64,000 nucleotides of DNA, taken from Streptomyces caniscabiei (GTDB lineage Bacteria; Actinomycetota; Actinomycetes; Streptomycetales; Streptomycetaceae). The position numbers and the translations under genes are program-made. The stretch is taken from positions 214,289-278,288 of the forward strand of contig NZ_JABXWI010000011.1 in assembly GCF_014930365.1 (NCBI RefSeq), in the 5' to 3' direction. Within the stretch, counting starts at the first letter, position 1; every line of letters starts with the position of its first letter. Shown here one piece after another: positions 44,012 through 51,949 of this stretch. The notes beneath the pieces are model-generated. The model worked only from the letters and a program-made list of their open reading frames with translations. It ran no database searches and was not told the DNA's origin.

Positions 44012-44063
44012 CGAGCGGGGTGACGCAGGCGGACGTACCGCCTAGAGCGGGGTGACGTAGGCG
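44012..44063. repeat. Direct repeat of the SDR gene's 3' end
   Basis: gagcggggtgacgCaggcg at 44014-44032 copies gagcggggtgacgTaggcg at 44045-44063, the last codons of the SDR gene plus a few bases. A second duplicated unit, gcgccccgcgcgggtccggg, lies at about 43957-44002. The gap otherwise holds nothing coding. Confidence 0.5.
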
Positions 44064-44833
44064 CCCGAGATACCGCCGTCGACCAGGAAGTCGGTGGCGT
44101 TCACGAACGACGAGTCGTCGCTGGCGAGGAACGCGACGGCCGCCGCGATCTCGGTGGCCTCGGCGAACCGGCCGACCGGGATGTGCACGAGCCGGCGCGC
44201 GGCCCGCTCCGGGTCCTTGGCGAACAGTTCCTGGAGGAGGGGGGTGTTCACCGGCCCCGGGCAGAGCGCGTTGACGCGGATGCCCTCGCGGGCGAACTGC
44301 ACACCCAGCTCCCGCGACATCGCCAGCACACCGCCCTTGGAGGCCGTGTAGGAGATCTGGGAGGTGGCGGCGCCCATCCGGGCCACGAAGGACGCGGTGT
44401 TGATGATCGAGCCCTTGCCCTGGCGGCGCATGTAGGGGATCGCGGCCTTGCAGCACAGGTAGACGGAGGTGAGGTTGACCTCCTGGACCCGCTTCCAGGC
44501 CTCCAGGCCGGTCTCCAGGATGGAGTCGTCGTCGGGCGGTGAGATGCCCGCGTTGTTGAAGGCGATGTCGACGCTGCCGTAGGTGTCGTAGGCGGTCTTG
44601 AAGAGCGCCTCGACCTGCTCGGGATCGGTGACGTCGACCTTCACGAAGATTCCGTCGACCTCCTCGGCGACCGCCTTGCCGCGTGCCTCGTCCACGTCGC
44701 CGCAGACGATGCGCGCGCCCTCGGAGGCGAGCCGGCGCGCGGCGGCCAGGCCGATGCCGCTGCCGGCGCCGGTGATGACGGCGGTGCGGCCGACCAGGCG
44801 GCGGCAGATGTTCTCAGGGGTCGTCGAGGTCAC
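44042..44833 (-). CDS. Short-chain dehydrogenase/reductase of the amine-utilisation locus
   Basis: GTG at 44833 overlaps the aldehyde dehydrogenase stop; 263 residues. Rossmann motif GRTAVITGAGSGIGLAAARRLASEG, NNAG (FNNAGISPP), the catalytic Tyr-Lys in SYTASKGGVLAMSREL and PGPVNTPLL. Annotators usually call it 3-oxoacyl-ACP reductase, but operon position argues otherwise. By inference it oxidises the alcohol of gamma-glutamylethanolamide to the aldehyde used by the next enzyme. NAD versus NADP cannot be settled, although the D in DVDEARG favours NAD. Confidence 0.88.
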   Translation of the reverse strand: MTSTTPENICRRLVGRTAVITGAGSGIGLAAARRLASEGARIVCGDVDEARGKAVAEEVDGIFVKVDVTDPEQVEALFKTAYDTYGSVDIAFNNAGISPPDDDSILETGLEAWKRVQEVNLTSVYLCCKAAIPYMRRQGKGSIINTASFVARMGAATSQISYTASKGGVLAMSRELGVQFAREGIRVNALCPGPVNTPLLQELFAKDPERAARRLVHIPVGRFAEATEIAAAVAFLASDDSSFVNATDFLVDGGISGAYVTPL

Positions 44834-46215
44834 TGTGCGGAGCCTTCCGTGCTGATGAAGACGTTCTTGGTTTCGGTGAAGGCGGCGAGTGCGTCCGGGC
44901 CCAGCTCACGGCCGATGCCGGACTGCTTGAAGCCGCCGAAGGGGGTCCAGTAGCGGACGCTGGAATGGGAGTTGACGGACAGATTGCCCGCGCGGACGCC
45001 CTGGGAGACGCGCAGGGCGCGGCCGACGTCCCGGGTCCAGATGGAGCCGGAGAGGCCGTACGGGGTGTCGTTGGCGAGCCGGATCGCGTCCGCCTCGTCG
45101 GTGAAGGGCAGCAGGACGGCGACCGGGCCGAAGATCTCCTCGCGGGCGGCGGCGGAGTCGGGCAGTTCGCCGGTGAGGACGGTCGGCGGGAACCAGAAGC
45201 CGGGGCCCTCGGGGGCCTCGCCCCGCAGCGCGGAGGCGTCGTCGGGCACGAACGACCGTACGCGGTCCAGCTGTTGACGGGAGATCAGCGGGCCCATCTG
45301 GGTCTTCTCGTCGGCGGGGTCGCCCACTACCACGCCGGCCAACGACTCGGCGAGCAGGCTCTTGACCTCGTCGTACACGGACTCCTGGACCAGGACGCGG
45401 GTGCGGGCGCAGCAGTCCTGGCCGGCGTTGTCGAGGAAGGAGAACGGGTCGACGGCCGCCTTGAGGTCGGCGTCGGCGAAGACGATGTTGGGGCTCTTGC
45501 CGCCGAGTTCGAGGGTGACCTGCTTGACCTGGTCGGCGCAGAGTTCCATGACGCGCTTGCCGGTCCGGGTGGAGCCGGTGAACACGATCTTGGCGACGCC
45601 GGGGTGACGGACGAGGGCCTCGCCGGTGATGTCGCCGCGGCCGGGCAGCACTTGGAGGAGGTGTTCGGGGAGCCCGGCCTCCAGGGCGAGTTCGGCGAGG
45701 CGCAGCGCGGTGAGCGGGGTGGTCTCGGCGGGCTTGAGGATCACGGCGTTGCCGGCGGCGAGTGCGGGTGCGGTGCCCCAGGCGGCGATCGGCATGGGGA
45801 AGTTCCAGGGCGCGATCACGCCGACGACCCCGAGCGGTTCGAGGATCGTGACGTTCAGGCCGCCGGGCACCGGGATCTGCCGGCCGGAGAGCCGTTCGAT
45901 CCCGCCGGCGGCGTAGTCGAGCAGGTCCCGGACGTTGCCCGCCTCCCAGCGGGCGTTGCCGAGGGTGTGTCCGGCCTCGCGGACCTCCAGCAGGGCCAGT
46001 TCCTCGATGTGGTCGTCGACGACGGCGGCGAAGCGGCGCAGCAGCCGGGCCCGGTCGGCGGGGGCGACGGCGGCCCAGGCGCGCTGTGCCTTCTCCGCCC
46101 GGCGCACGGCCGTGTCGACGTCCTGCTCGGCGGCGCCCGCGACGGCGGCGATCACCTCCTCCGTCGCCGGGTTGAGGACGTCCAGGATGTGGTGCTGGGA
46201 CAAGGGGTGCCTCAC
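44830..46215 (-). CDS. Aldehyde dehydrogenase of the amine-utilisation locus
   Basis: The GTG at 46215 overlaps the glutamine-synthetase-like gene stop (GTGA); 461 residues. Motifs: VIAPWNFPMPIAAWGTAPALAAGNAVILKPAETTP, FTGSTRTGKRV, catalytic Glu in LELGGKSPNIVF and catalytic Cys in NAGQDCCARTRVLVQ. It would oxidise the gamma-glutamyl aldehyde to the acid, as PuuC does in the polyamine pathway. Coupled translation with the ligase and the SDR supports a common pathway. Confidence 0.93.
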   Translation of the reverse strand: MRHPLSQHHILDVLNPATEEVIAAVAGAAEQDVDTAVRRAEKAQRAWAAVAPADRARLLRRFAAVVDDHIEELALLEVREAGHTLGNARWEAGNVRDLLDYAAGGIERLSGRQIPVPGGLNVTILEPLGVVGVIAPWNFPMPIAAWGTAPALAAGNAVILKPAETTPLTALRLAELALEAGLPEHLLQVLPGRGDITGEALVRHPGVAKIVFTGSTRTGKRVMELCADQVKQVTLELGGKSPNIVFADADLKAAVDPFSFLDNAGQDCCARTRVLVQESVYDEVKSLLAESLAGVVVGDPADEKTQMGPLISRQQLDRVRSFVPDDASALRGEAPEGPGFWFPPTVLTGELPDSAAAREEIFGPVAVLLPFTDEADAIRLANDTPYGLSGSIWTRDVGRALRVSQGVRAGNLSVNSHSSVRYWTPFGGFKQSGIGRELGPDALAAFTETKNVFISTEGSAQ

Positions 46216-47570
46216 AGACGTTCGAAGGAGCGGCGCAGCTCCCAGTCGGTCACGGCGGCGTCGAAGGCCGCCAGCTCGACGCGGGCCATGTTCAGGTAGT
46301 GCGCGACGACCTCGTCGCCGAAGGCGGCCTTGGCGATGGGGCTGTTCTCCCAGAGTTCGGCGGCCTCGCGCAGGGTGGTCGGCACGTGGTCGTACTCGGC
46401 GGCGTAGGCGTTGCCGGCACACACCTCCGGCAGTTCCAGCTTCTGCTCGATGCCGTACAGGCCGGCCGCGATCAGTCCGGAGACGGCGAGGTGCGGGTTG
46501 ACGTCACCGCCGGGGAGCCGGTTCTCGAAGCGCATCGAGCGGCCGTGGCCGACGACCCTGAGGGCGCAGGTGCGGTTGTCGTAGCCCCAGGCCACGGCGG
46601 TCGGGGCGAAGGAGCCCGGCTGGAACCGCTTGTAGGAGTTGATGTTGGGGGCGTAGAGCAGCGAGAAGTCGCGCAGGGCGGCCAGCTGTCCGGCGAGGAA
46701 GTACCGCATGACCTGGGACATGTCCTGTCCGTCGGCCATGACGTTGGTGCCGTCGGCGTCCGCGAGGGAGAGGTGGATGTGGCAGGAGTTGCCCTCGCGC
46801 TCGTTGTACTTCGCCATGAAGGTGAGCGAGACGCCCTCCTGCGAGGCGATCTCCTTGGCACCGGTCTTGTAGATCGCGTGCTGGTCGCAGGTGACCAGGG
46901 CCTCGTCGTACTTGAAGGCGATCTCGTGCTGGCCGGGGTTGCACTCGCCCTTGGCGGACTCGACGGTCAGCCCGGCGGCCTCCATCTCGTTGCGGATGCG
47001 CCGCAGCAGGGGCTCGATGCGGCCGGTGCCGAGGACCGAGTAGTCGATGTTGTACTGGTTGGCCGGGGTCAGACCCTTGTAGCCGGCGTCCCAGGCCTGC
47101 TCGTAGGTGTCCTTGAAGACGATGAACTCCAGCTCGGTGCCGACGTTGGCCGTGTAGCCGAGTTCGGCGAGGCGCTCCAGCTGGCGGCGCAGGATCTGGC
47201 GGGGCGCGGCGACGACCGGTGAGCCGTCGTTCCAGGCGAGGTCGGCGATGAGCATGGCCGTGCCCTCGTTCCACGGCACCCGGCGCAGGGTCGACAGGTC
47301 GGGGTGCATGGCGAAGTCGCCGTAGCCCCGGTCCCAGGAGGACATCGCGTAGCCGTCGACGGTGTTCATCTCGGTGTCGACGGCGAGGAGGTAGTTGCAG
47401 CCCTCGGTGCCGTGGGCGAGTACATCGTCGAGGAAGAAGCGCGCGGCGAACCGCTTGCCCTGGAGGCGCCCTTGCATGTCGGGGAAGGCCAGGACGACAG
47501 TGTCGATCTCACCGCCCGCGACGAGGGTGTGGAGTTCCTCGACGGAGAGCGGGGGTGTGCGGTCTGCCAC
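46212..47570 (-). CDS. glnA4: Gamma-glutamyl(ethanolamide) synthetase, GlnA4 type
   Basis: GTG at 47570 (MADRTPPLSVEELHTLVAGG) with AGGAGG eight bases upstream; 452 residues. The glutamine synthetase fold is complete: NVGTELEFIVFKDTYEQAWDAGYKG, ECNPGQHEIAFKYDEALVTCDQHAIYKTGAKEIA, MAKYNEREGNSCHIHLSL, RFQPGSFAPTAVAWGYDNRTCALRVVGHG and FENRLPGGDVNPHLAVSGLIAAG. It lacks the GlnA-I adenylylation signature. S. coelicolor GlnA4 (SCO1613), with the same neighbourhood as I recall it, is a reported gamma-glutamylethanolamide synthetase. Ligation of glutamate to ethanolamine starts its use as carbon and nitrogen source. Confidence 0.9.
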   Translation of the reverse strand: MADRTPPLSVEELHTLVAGGEIDTVVLAFPDMQGRLQGKRFAARFFLDDVLAHGTEGCNYLLAVDTEMNTVDGYAMSSWDRGYGDFAMHPDLSTLRRVPWNEGTAMLIADLAWNDGSPVVAAPRQILRRQLERLAELGYTANVGTELEFIVFKDTYEQAWDAGYKGLTPANQYNIDYSVLGTGRIEPLLRRIRNEMEAAGLTVESAKGECNPGQHEIAFKYDEALVTCDQHAIYKTGAKEIASQEGVSLTFMAKYNEREGNSCHIHLSLADADGTNVMADGQDMSQVMRYFLAGQLAALRDFSLLYAPNINSYKRFQPGSFAPTAVAWGYDNRTCALRVVGHGRSMRFENRLPGGDVNPHLAVSGLIAAGLYGIEQKLELPEVCAGNAYAAEYDHVPTTLREAAELWENSPIAKAAFGDEVVAHYLNMARVELAAFDAAVTDWELRRSFERL

Positions 47571-47633
47571 GGGAAAGCCTCCTAGAAGCTTCTTCGGCCA
47601 CCCCGGAGCCATTCAGCCATCCGGGAGCCATAA

Positions 47634-47649
47634 GGTATTACCCGTAACC
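47634..47649. promoter_or_regulatory. Candidate operator between glnA4 and its FadR-type regulator
   Basis: GGTATTACCCGTAACC contains the dyad TTAC-CC-GTAA in the 105-base divergent gap. FadR-subfamily proteins bind such short dyads. It is probably the shared regulator site. Confidence 0.45.
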
Positions 47650-47675
47650 ATTAGTTGGGAAGGGGGAACGGTCAC

Positions 47676-48422
47676 ATGTCGCGGACAGGGGCGGAACCGG
47701 AGACTCCGTGGGCCGACGACCGACTGGCGTCCGTCCTGCGTCCGGTCCGGGCGGGCAACGGCTTCGAGGAGGCGCTGGAGCAGATCCTCCAGGTGGTCCG
47801 GCTCGGCCTGGTGCCCGGCGGCGAACGGCTGCCTGCCGAGCGCGAGCTGGCGGAGCGGCTCGGCATCAGCCGGGTGACGCTGCGCGAGGTGCTGAAGGTG
47901 CTCCAGGACCAGGGCCTGATCGAGGCGCGCCGCGGGCGGTACGGCGGCACGTTCGTGCTGCCCCGCGTCGCCACGCCGGACGAGGACGAGCTGCGCCGAC
48001 GCCTGAAGGGCATCGACGTCGAGGACACGCTGCGCTTCCGTGAGGTGCTGGAGGTGGGCGCGGCGGGGCTGTGCGCGGCGCACGGCCTGACCGGCGAGCA
48101 GGCGGAGCGGCTGCGCGGGGCGCTGGCGCGCACCCACAACGCGCCGCTCGCGGAGTACCGGCGGCTGGACACCCTGCTGCACCTCACCCTCGCCGAGCTG
48201 TCGGGCTCCCCCTCGCTGGCCGCCCAGTACGCGGGCGTACGCGCCGGGGTGAACGACCTGCTCGACTGCATCCCCCTGCTGGTGCGCAACCTGGAGCACT
48301 CGCAGCAGCAGCACACGGCCCTGGTGGAGGCCGTCCTCGACGAGGACGCCGAGGCGGCGCGGGAGATCATGCGGGAACACTGCTCGGGCACGGCGGCCCT
48401 GCTGCGCGGCTTCCTCGGATGA
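47676..48422 (+). CDS. FadR-subfamily GntR regulator
   Basis: 248 residues from ATG 47676. Winged helix: EQILQVVRLGLVPGGERLPAERELAERLGISRVTLREVLKVLQDQGLIEARRGRYGGTFV. The FadR-type FCD helical effector domain follows (LRFREVLEVGAAGLCAAHGL, LDTLLHLTLAELSGSPSL, HTALVEAVLDEDAEAAREIMREHC); its two histidines could hold a metal for an organic-acid effector. Placed between the ligase operon and the permease, it most likely controls both in response to ethanolamine or a gamma-glutamyl intermediate. Confidence 0.9.
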   Translation: MSRTGAEPETPWADDRLASVLRPVRAGNGFEEALEQILQVVRLGLVPGGERLPAERELAERLGISRVTLREVLKVLQDQGLIEARRGRYGGTFVLPRVATPDEDELRRRLKGIDVEDTLRFREVLEVGAAGLCAAHGLTGEQAERLRGALARTHNAPLAEYRRLDTLLHLTLAELSGSPSLAAQYAGVRAGVNDLLDCIPLLVRNLEHSQQQHTALVEAVLDEDAEAAREIMREHCSGTAALLRGFLG

Positions 48423-48481
48423 GCCGGATGAGCACGTATTTACGCTCGCTTAACGCAGGGGTATTGCTTTTCGGCCACCCA

Positions 48482-48517
48482 CCCCACAAAGGTATGGATC
48501 CATTCCTTTGAGTGGGG
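48482..48517 (+). promoter_or_regulatory. Long inverted repeat over the permease ribosome-binding site
   Basis: CCCCAC (48482-48487) pairs with GTGGGG (48512-48517) and AAAGGtATGGA (48488-48498) with TCCATtCCTTT (48499-48509), apart from one T/T mismatch pair and a GA bulge. The 3' arm contains GGGG of the Shine-Dalgarno (GGGGAG, eight bases before ATG 48528). It can act as DNA operator or as an RNA hairpin blocking translation. Confidence 0.6.
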
Positions 48518-48527
48518 AGAGTGCGCC

Positions 48528-49967
48528 ATGTCCCTGAAAGCCACCGACACCGCCGACGCGGCGGACGACTATCTGGAGCGCCGGACGCTCCGCCGGGGCA
48601 GCGCCGGCTGGGTCCTGCTGACCGGCCTCGGCGTCGCCTATGTCGTCTCCGGCGACTTCTCCGGCTGGAACCTCGGCCTGGCGGAGGGCGGCTTCGGCGG
48701 TCTGGCGATCGCCACGGTGCTCATGGGCACCATGTACGCCTGTATGGTCTTCGCCCTCGCCGAGCTGTCCGCGATCCTGCCCACGGCGGGCGGCGGCTAC
48801 GGCTTCGCACGCCGGGCGCTCGGCCCGTGGGGCGGCTTCCTGACCGGCACGGCGATCCTGATCGAGTACGTGCTCGCCCCCGCCGCGATCGTGATCTTCA
48901 TCGGTGACTACGTCGAATCGCTGGGCCTGTTCGGTCTGGAGTCCGGCTGGCCGGTCTACCTCGTCTGCTTCGCGATCTTCATCGGCATCCACCTCTGGGG
49001 CGTCGGTGAGGCGCTGATCGCCAGCTTCGTCGTCACGGGCATCGCGGTCTTCGCCCTGATCGTGTTCGCCCTGGGCGCGCTGCCCGACTTCAGCGTCTCC
49101 GCGCTGGACGACATCCCGGTCGACTCCTCCGCGTTCGGCGCGAGTTCCTGGCTGCCCATGGGGCTGCTGGGCATCTGGGCGGCGTTCCCGTTCGGCATGT
49201 GGTTCTTCCTGGGCGTCGAGGGCGTGCCGCTGGCCGCCGAGGAGACCAGGGACCCGGCCCGTACGCTCCCCAAGGCCATCCGCTGGTCGATGGGCGTCCT
49301 GGTGGTGCTGGCGGTCATCACCTTCTTCGCCGCGGCCGGCGCGCGCGGCTCGAACGCCATCCAGGCGGCCGGCAATCCGCTGGTCGAGGCGCTCCAGCCG
49401 GACGGCAAGGCGACGGCGCTCAGCCGGTTCGTGAACTACGCCGGTCTGGCGGGCCTCGTGGCTTCCTTCTTCTCCCTGATCTACGCCGGCTCGCGCCAGC
49501 TCTTCGCGCTCTCCCGGGCCGGCTACCTGCCCCGCGTCCTGTCCCTCACCAGCGGTCGCAAGGCCCCCTACCTGGGACTGCTGGTGCCGGGCACGATCGG
49601 CTTCGCGCTGGCCGCGGCCACCGGGGACGGCGGCCGGATGCTGAACATCGCTGTCTTCGGCGCCACCATCAGCTATGCGCTGATGTCCCTCTCGCACATC
49701 GTGCTGCGCCGCCGCGAGCCGGGGCTGGAGCGGCCGTACCGCACGCCGGGCGGCGTGCTGACCTCCTCGGTCGCCCTCGTCCTCGCGTGCTCGGCGCTGG
49801 TGGCGACGTTCCTGGTGGACGTGACGGCGGCGCTCATCGCGCTCGGCGTGTACGCGGTCGCGGCGGCGTACTTCGGGTTCTACAGCCGCAAGCACCTGGT
49901 GGCGAAGGCGCCGGAGGAGGAATTCGCCGCGCTGGCCGCGGCCGAGGCAGAGTTGGCACGGGACTGA
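48528..49967 (+). CDS. APC-family permease, probable ethanolamine importer
   Basis: 479 residues, 12 hydrophobic helices. N-terminal segment GWVLLTGLGVAYVVSGDFSGWNLGLAEGGFGGLAIATVLMGTMYACMVFALAELSAILPTAGGGYGFARRALGPWGGFLTG is strongly like ethanolamine permeases (Eat) of the APC superfamily, including SGDFSGWN. The cytosolic loop VPLAAEETRDPARTLPKAIRWS is the APC signature. Context between the FadR regulator and the gamma-glutamyl hydrolase supports import of ethanolamine or a related amine. Confidence 0.9.
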   Translation: MSLKATDTADAADDYLERRTLRRGSAGWVLLTGLGVAYVVSGDFSGWNLGLAEGGFGGLAIATVLMGTMYACMVFALAELSAILPTAGGGYGFARRALGPWGGFLTGTAILIEYVLAPAAIVIFIGDYVESLGLFGLESGWPVYLVCFAIFIGIHLWGVGEALIASFVVTGIAVFALIVFALGALPDFSVSALDDIPVDSSAFGASSWLPMGLLGIWAAFPFGMWFFLGVEGVPLAAEETRDPARTLPKAIRWSMGVLVVLAVITFFAAAGARGSNAIQAAGNPLVEALQPDGKATALSRFVNYAGLAGLVASFFSLIYAGSRQLFALSRAGYLPRVLSLTSGRKAPYLGLLVPGTIGFALAAATGDGGRMLNIAVFGATISYALMSLSHIVLRRREPGLERPYRTPGGVLTSSVALVLACSALVATFLVDVTAALIALGVYAVAAAYFGFYSRKHLVAKAPEEEFAALAAAEAELARD

Positions 49968-49971
49968 ACGA

Positions 49972-49998
49972 CCCGTTCCACGGGTTCCGTGGAACGGG
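49972..49998 (+). terminator. 12-bp perfect hairpin between permease and hydrolase
   Basis: CCCGTTCCACGG, loop GTT, then the exact inverse complement, 4 bases after the permease stop. A short pyrimidine run (CTTTC) follows. It may end or attenuate the transcript or set mRNA stability, since the hydrolase starts 32 bases later. Confidence 0.5.
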
Positions 49999-50030
49999 AC
50001 TTTCGTGACTTCCACACGTGAGGAGCATGT

Positions 50031-50714
50031 GTGACCAGGCCGTTGATCGGTGTGAGTACGTATCTGGAGTCGGGCGCGCGCTGGGGTGTCTGGGAGCTGG
50101 AGGCGGCCCTGCTGCCGGCCGGCTACCCCCGGCTCGTACAGGCGGCGGGCGGCATCGCCGCGATGCTGCCGCCGGACGACCCGTCGTACGCCACCGCGGC
50201 GGTCGCCCGTCTCGACGGCCTGGTCATCGCGGGCGGGCCCGATGTGGACCCCGCCCGCTACGGCGCCGAGCGCTCCCCGCGCTGCGGCCCGGCCGCGCCG
50301 GCACGCGACGCGTGGGAGCTGGCGCTGATCCGGGCGGCGCTGGACGCCGGGACGCCGCTGCTGGGCATCTGCCGGGGCATGCAACTGCTGAACGTCGCGC
50401 TCGGCGGCACGCTGATCCAGCACATCGACGACCACATGGCCGGGGTCGGCGTCTTCGGCCGCCACGCGGTGAAGCCGGTACCGGGCACGCGGTACGCCGA
50501 CATCAACGCGGAGGAGGCCGACGTCCCGACCTACCACCACCAGGCCGTCGACCGCCTCGGCACGGGCCTCCTCCCCTCCGCGTACGCCTCCGACGGCACG
50601 GTCGAGGCGATCGAACTCGCCGACCCCGCGTGGGTGTTGGGCGTGCAGTGGCATCCCGAGATGGGCGAGGACGTGCGGGTGATGCGGGCGCTTGTGTGCG
50701 CGGCGGCGGTCTGA
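50031..50714 (+). CDS. Gamma-glutamyl-gamma-aminobutyrate-hydrolase-type amidase (PuuD-like)
   Basis: GTG 50031 behind AGGAG; 227 residues. Class-I glutamine amidotransferase fold: DGLVIAGGPDVDPARYGAE, nucleophile Cys in GTPLLGICRGMQLLNVALGGTL, and the HPE pair in VQWHPEMG; HHQAVD is the PuuD substrate loop. It would hydrolyse the gamma-glutamyl amide product (by inference gamma-glutamylglycine) to glutamate and the free acid or amino acid, closing the pathway. It follows the permease by 63 bases, so is probably co-transcribed or attenuated there. Confidence 0.9.
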   Translation: MTRPLIGVSTYLESGARWGVWELEAALLPAGYPRLVQAAGGIAAMLPPDDPSYATAAVARLDGLVIAGGPDVDPARYGAERSPRCGPAAPARDAWELALIRAALDAGTPLLGICRGMQLLNVALGGTLIQHIDDHMAGVGVFGRHAVKPVPGTRYADINAEEADVPTYHHQAVDRLGTGLLPSAYASDGTVEAIELADPAWVLGVQWHPEMGEDVRVMRALVCAAAV

Positions 50715-50779
50715 GTGTGAGGGGCGCCACATGGGTGGGGGGCGCCTCCTGAGGTGGGGGGGACGGCGATCTGGCGGCT

Positions 50780-50938
50780 GCGGGCCCGGTGGGGCTTCTC
50801 GCGCAGTTCCCCGCGCCCCTGAAAGACCAGGCCCCTGCGGGCCTGAAAGACCACAGCCCTGCGGGCCCGAAAAGCGCGGGGCGCAGCCCCTGCTTTTCAG
50901 GGGCGCGGGGAACTGCGCGAGAAGCCCCACCGGCCCGC
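50780..50938. repeat. GGGGCGCGGGGAACTGCGCG family repeat, copy 6, as a long inverted pair
   Basis: Arms at 50780-50824 and 50895-50938 match over about 44 bases with one extra base. The 70-base spacer is itself repetitive (gaaagaccaggcccctgcgg..., ccacagccctgcgggcccgaaa). It lies between the convergent amidase and LysR genes. Confidence 0.8.
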
Positions 50939-50958
50939 GGCCGCGCAGCGAACCCCGG

Positions 50959-51879
50959 TCACCCCACCCCTCGCGTCAACCCCAACAGATCCCGCGCGGG
51001 CCCGGCCGGGCGGTGGCCTGTCGGCCAGACCGCTCGGAGGGCGCGCCGTAGGCGGACCCCGTTCACGGGGACGCGGACCAGGCGGCGGGCGGAGAGTTCC
51101 TCGCCGAGGGCGAGTTCGCTGAGTACCGCCGGGCCCGCGCCGCTCAGCGCGGAGGACTTGACCGCCGTCGTGGAGGACAGCTCGATGAGAGGGCGGGCGA
51201 GGCCCCCCAGGGCCGCTTCCAGGACCTGCCGGGTCCCCGACCCCTTCTCGCGCAGGATCAACGGCGTGGAGGCCAGCTCGGCCGCCTCCAGCGGCTTGCG
51301 GCGGCGCGCCCAGGGGTGGCTCGGCGCGGTCACCACGATCAGGTGGTCGTGCGCTATCACGGCCGCGTCCAGCCCGGCCGGCACGGTCGGCCCCTCGACG
51401 AACCCCAGGTCGGCCTCGTCCGCCAGCAACCGCTCCGCCACGACCGTCGAGTTGCCCGCGAGGAGCGACACCGCCGTGTCGGGCCGTTCGGCGCGCAGCG
51501 CGATGAGCCAGCCCGGCAGCAGATACTCGGCGATGGTCATGCTCGCGGCGACCCGGAGCCGCGAGTCACGCCGGTCCCGCAACGCCTGCGCGCCCACGTC
51601 GAACGCCTCGGCCGCCTCCACGATCCGCCGGGCCCAGTCCGTGACGAGCGCTCCCGCGTCGGTGAGCCGGGACCCGCGCGGCGACCGGTCCACCAGCGCG
51701 ACCCCCAGCTGGCGTTCCATCGAGCGGATACGACTGCTCGCGGCGGGCTGGGTGATGCCCAGCTCCCGCGCCGCCCGCCCGAGCGAACCCAGCCGGGCCA
51801 CGGCCAGCAGCAGTTCGAGCGCCCCGAGGTCCGGCACCCGGTGGGCCAGTCCGCCCCGCTCCCCGCTCGTCTCACTCAT
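50959..51879 (-). CDS. LysR-type transcriptional regulator
   Basis: 306 residues. HTH: LELLLAVARLGSLGRAARELGITQPAASSRIRSMERQLGVALVDRSPRGSRLTDAG; the effector domain follows (LRVAASMTIAEYLLPGWLIALRAERPDTAVSLLAGNSTVVAERLLADEADLGFVEGP...). A small dyad TATG-TCCC-CATA lies at 51890-51901 in the 70-base divergent gap. It likely controls the divergent TDT transporter, responding to an organic or inorganic anion. Confidence 0.92.
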   Translation of the reverse strand: MSETSGERGGLAHRVPDLGALELLLAVARLGSLGRAARELGITQPAASSRIRSMERQLGVALVDRSPRGSRLTDAGALVTDWARRIVEAAEAFDVGAQALRDRRDSRLRVAASMTIAEYLLPGWLIALRAERPDTAVSLLAGNSTVVAERLLADEADLGFVEGPTVPAGLDAAVIAHDHLIVVTAPSHPWARRRKPLEAAELASTPLILREKGSGTRQVLEAALGGLARPLIELSSTTAVKSSALSGAGPAVLSELALGEELSARRLVRVPVNGVRLRRALRAVWPTGHRPAGPARDLLGLTRGVG

Positions 51880-51949
51880 AACCCCAGCTTATGTCCCCAT
51901 ACAGCCGAACTCCCTGGTGGGCCCCGCCCGGCAGCGGGACGCTCGCAGC

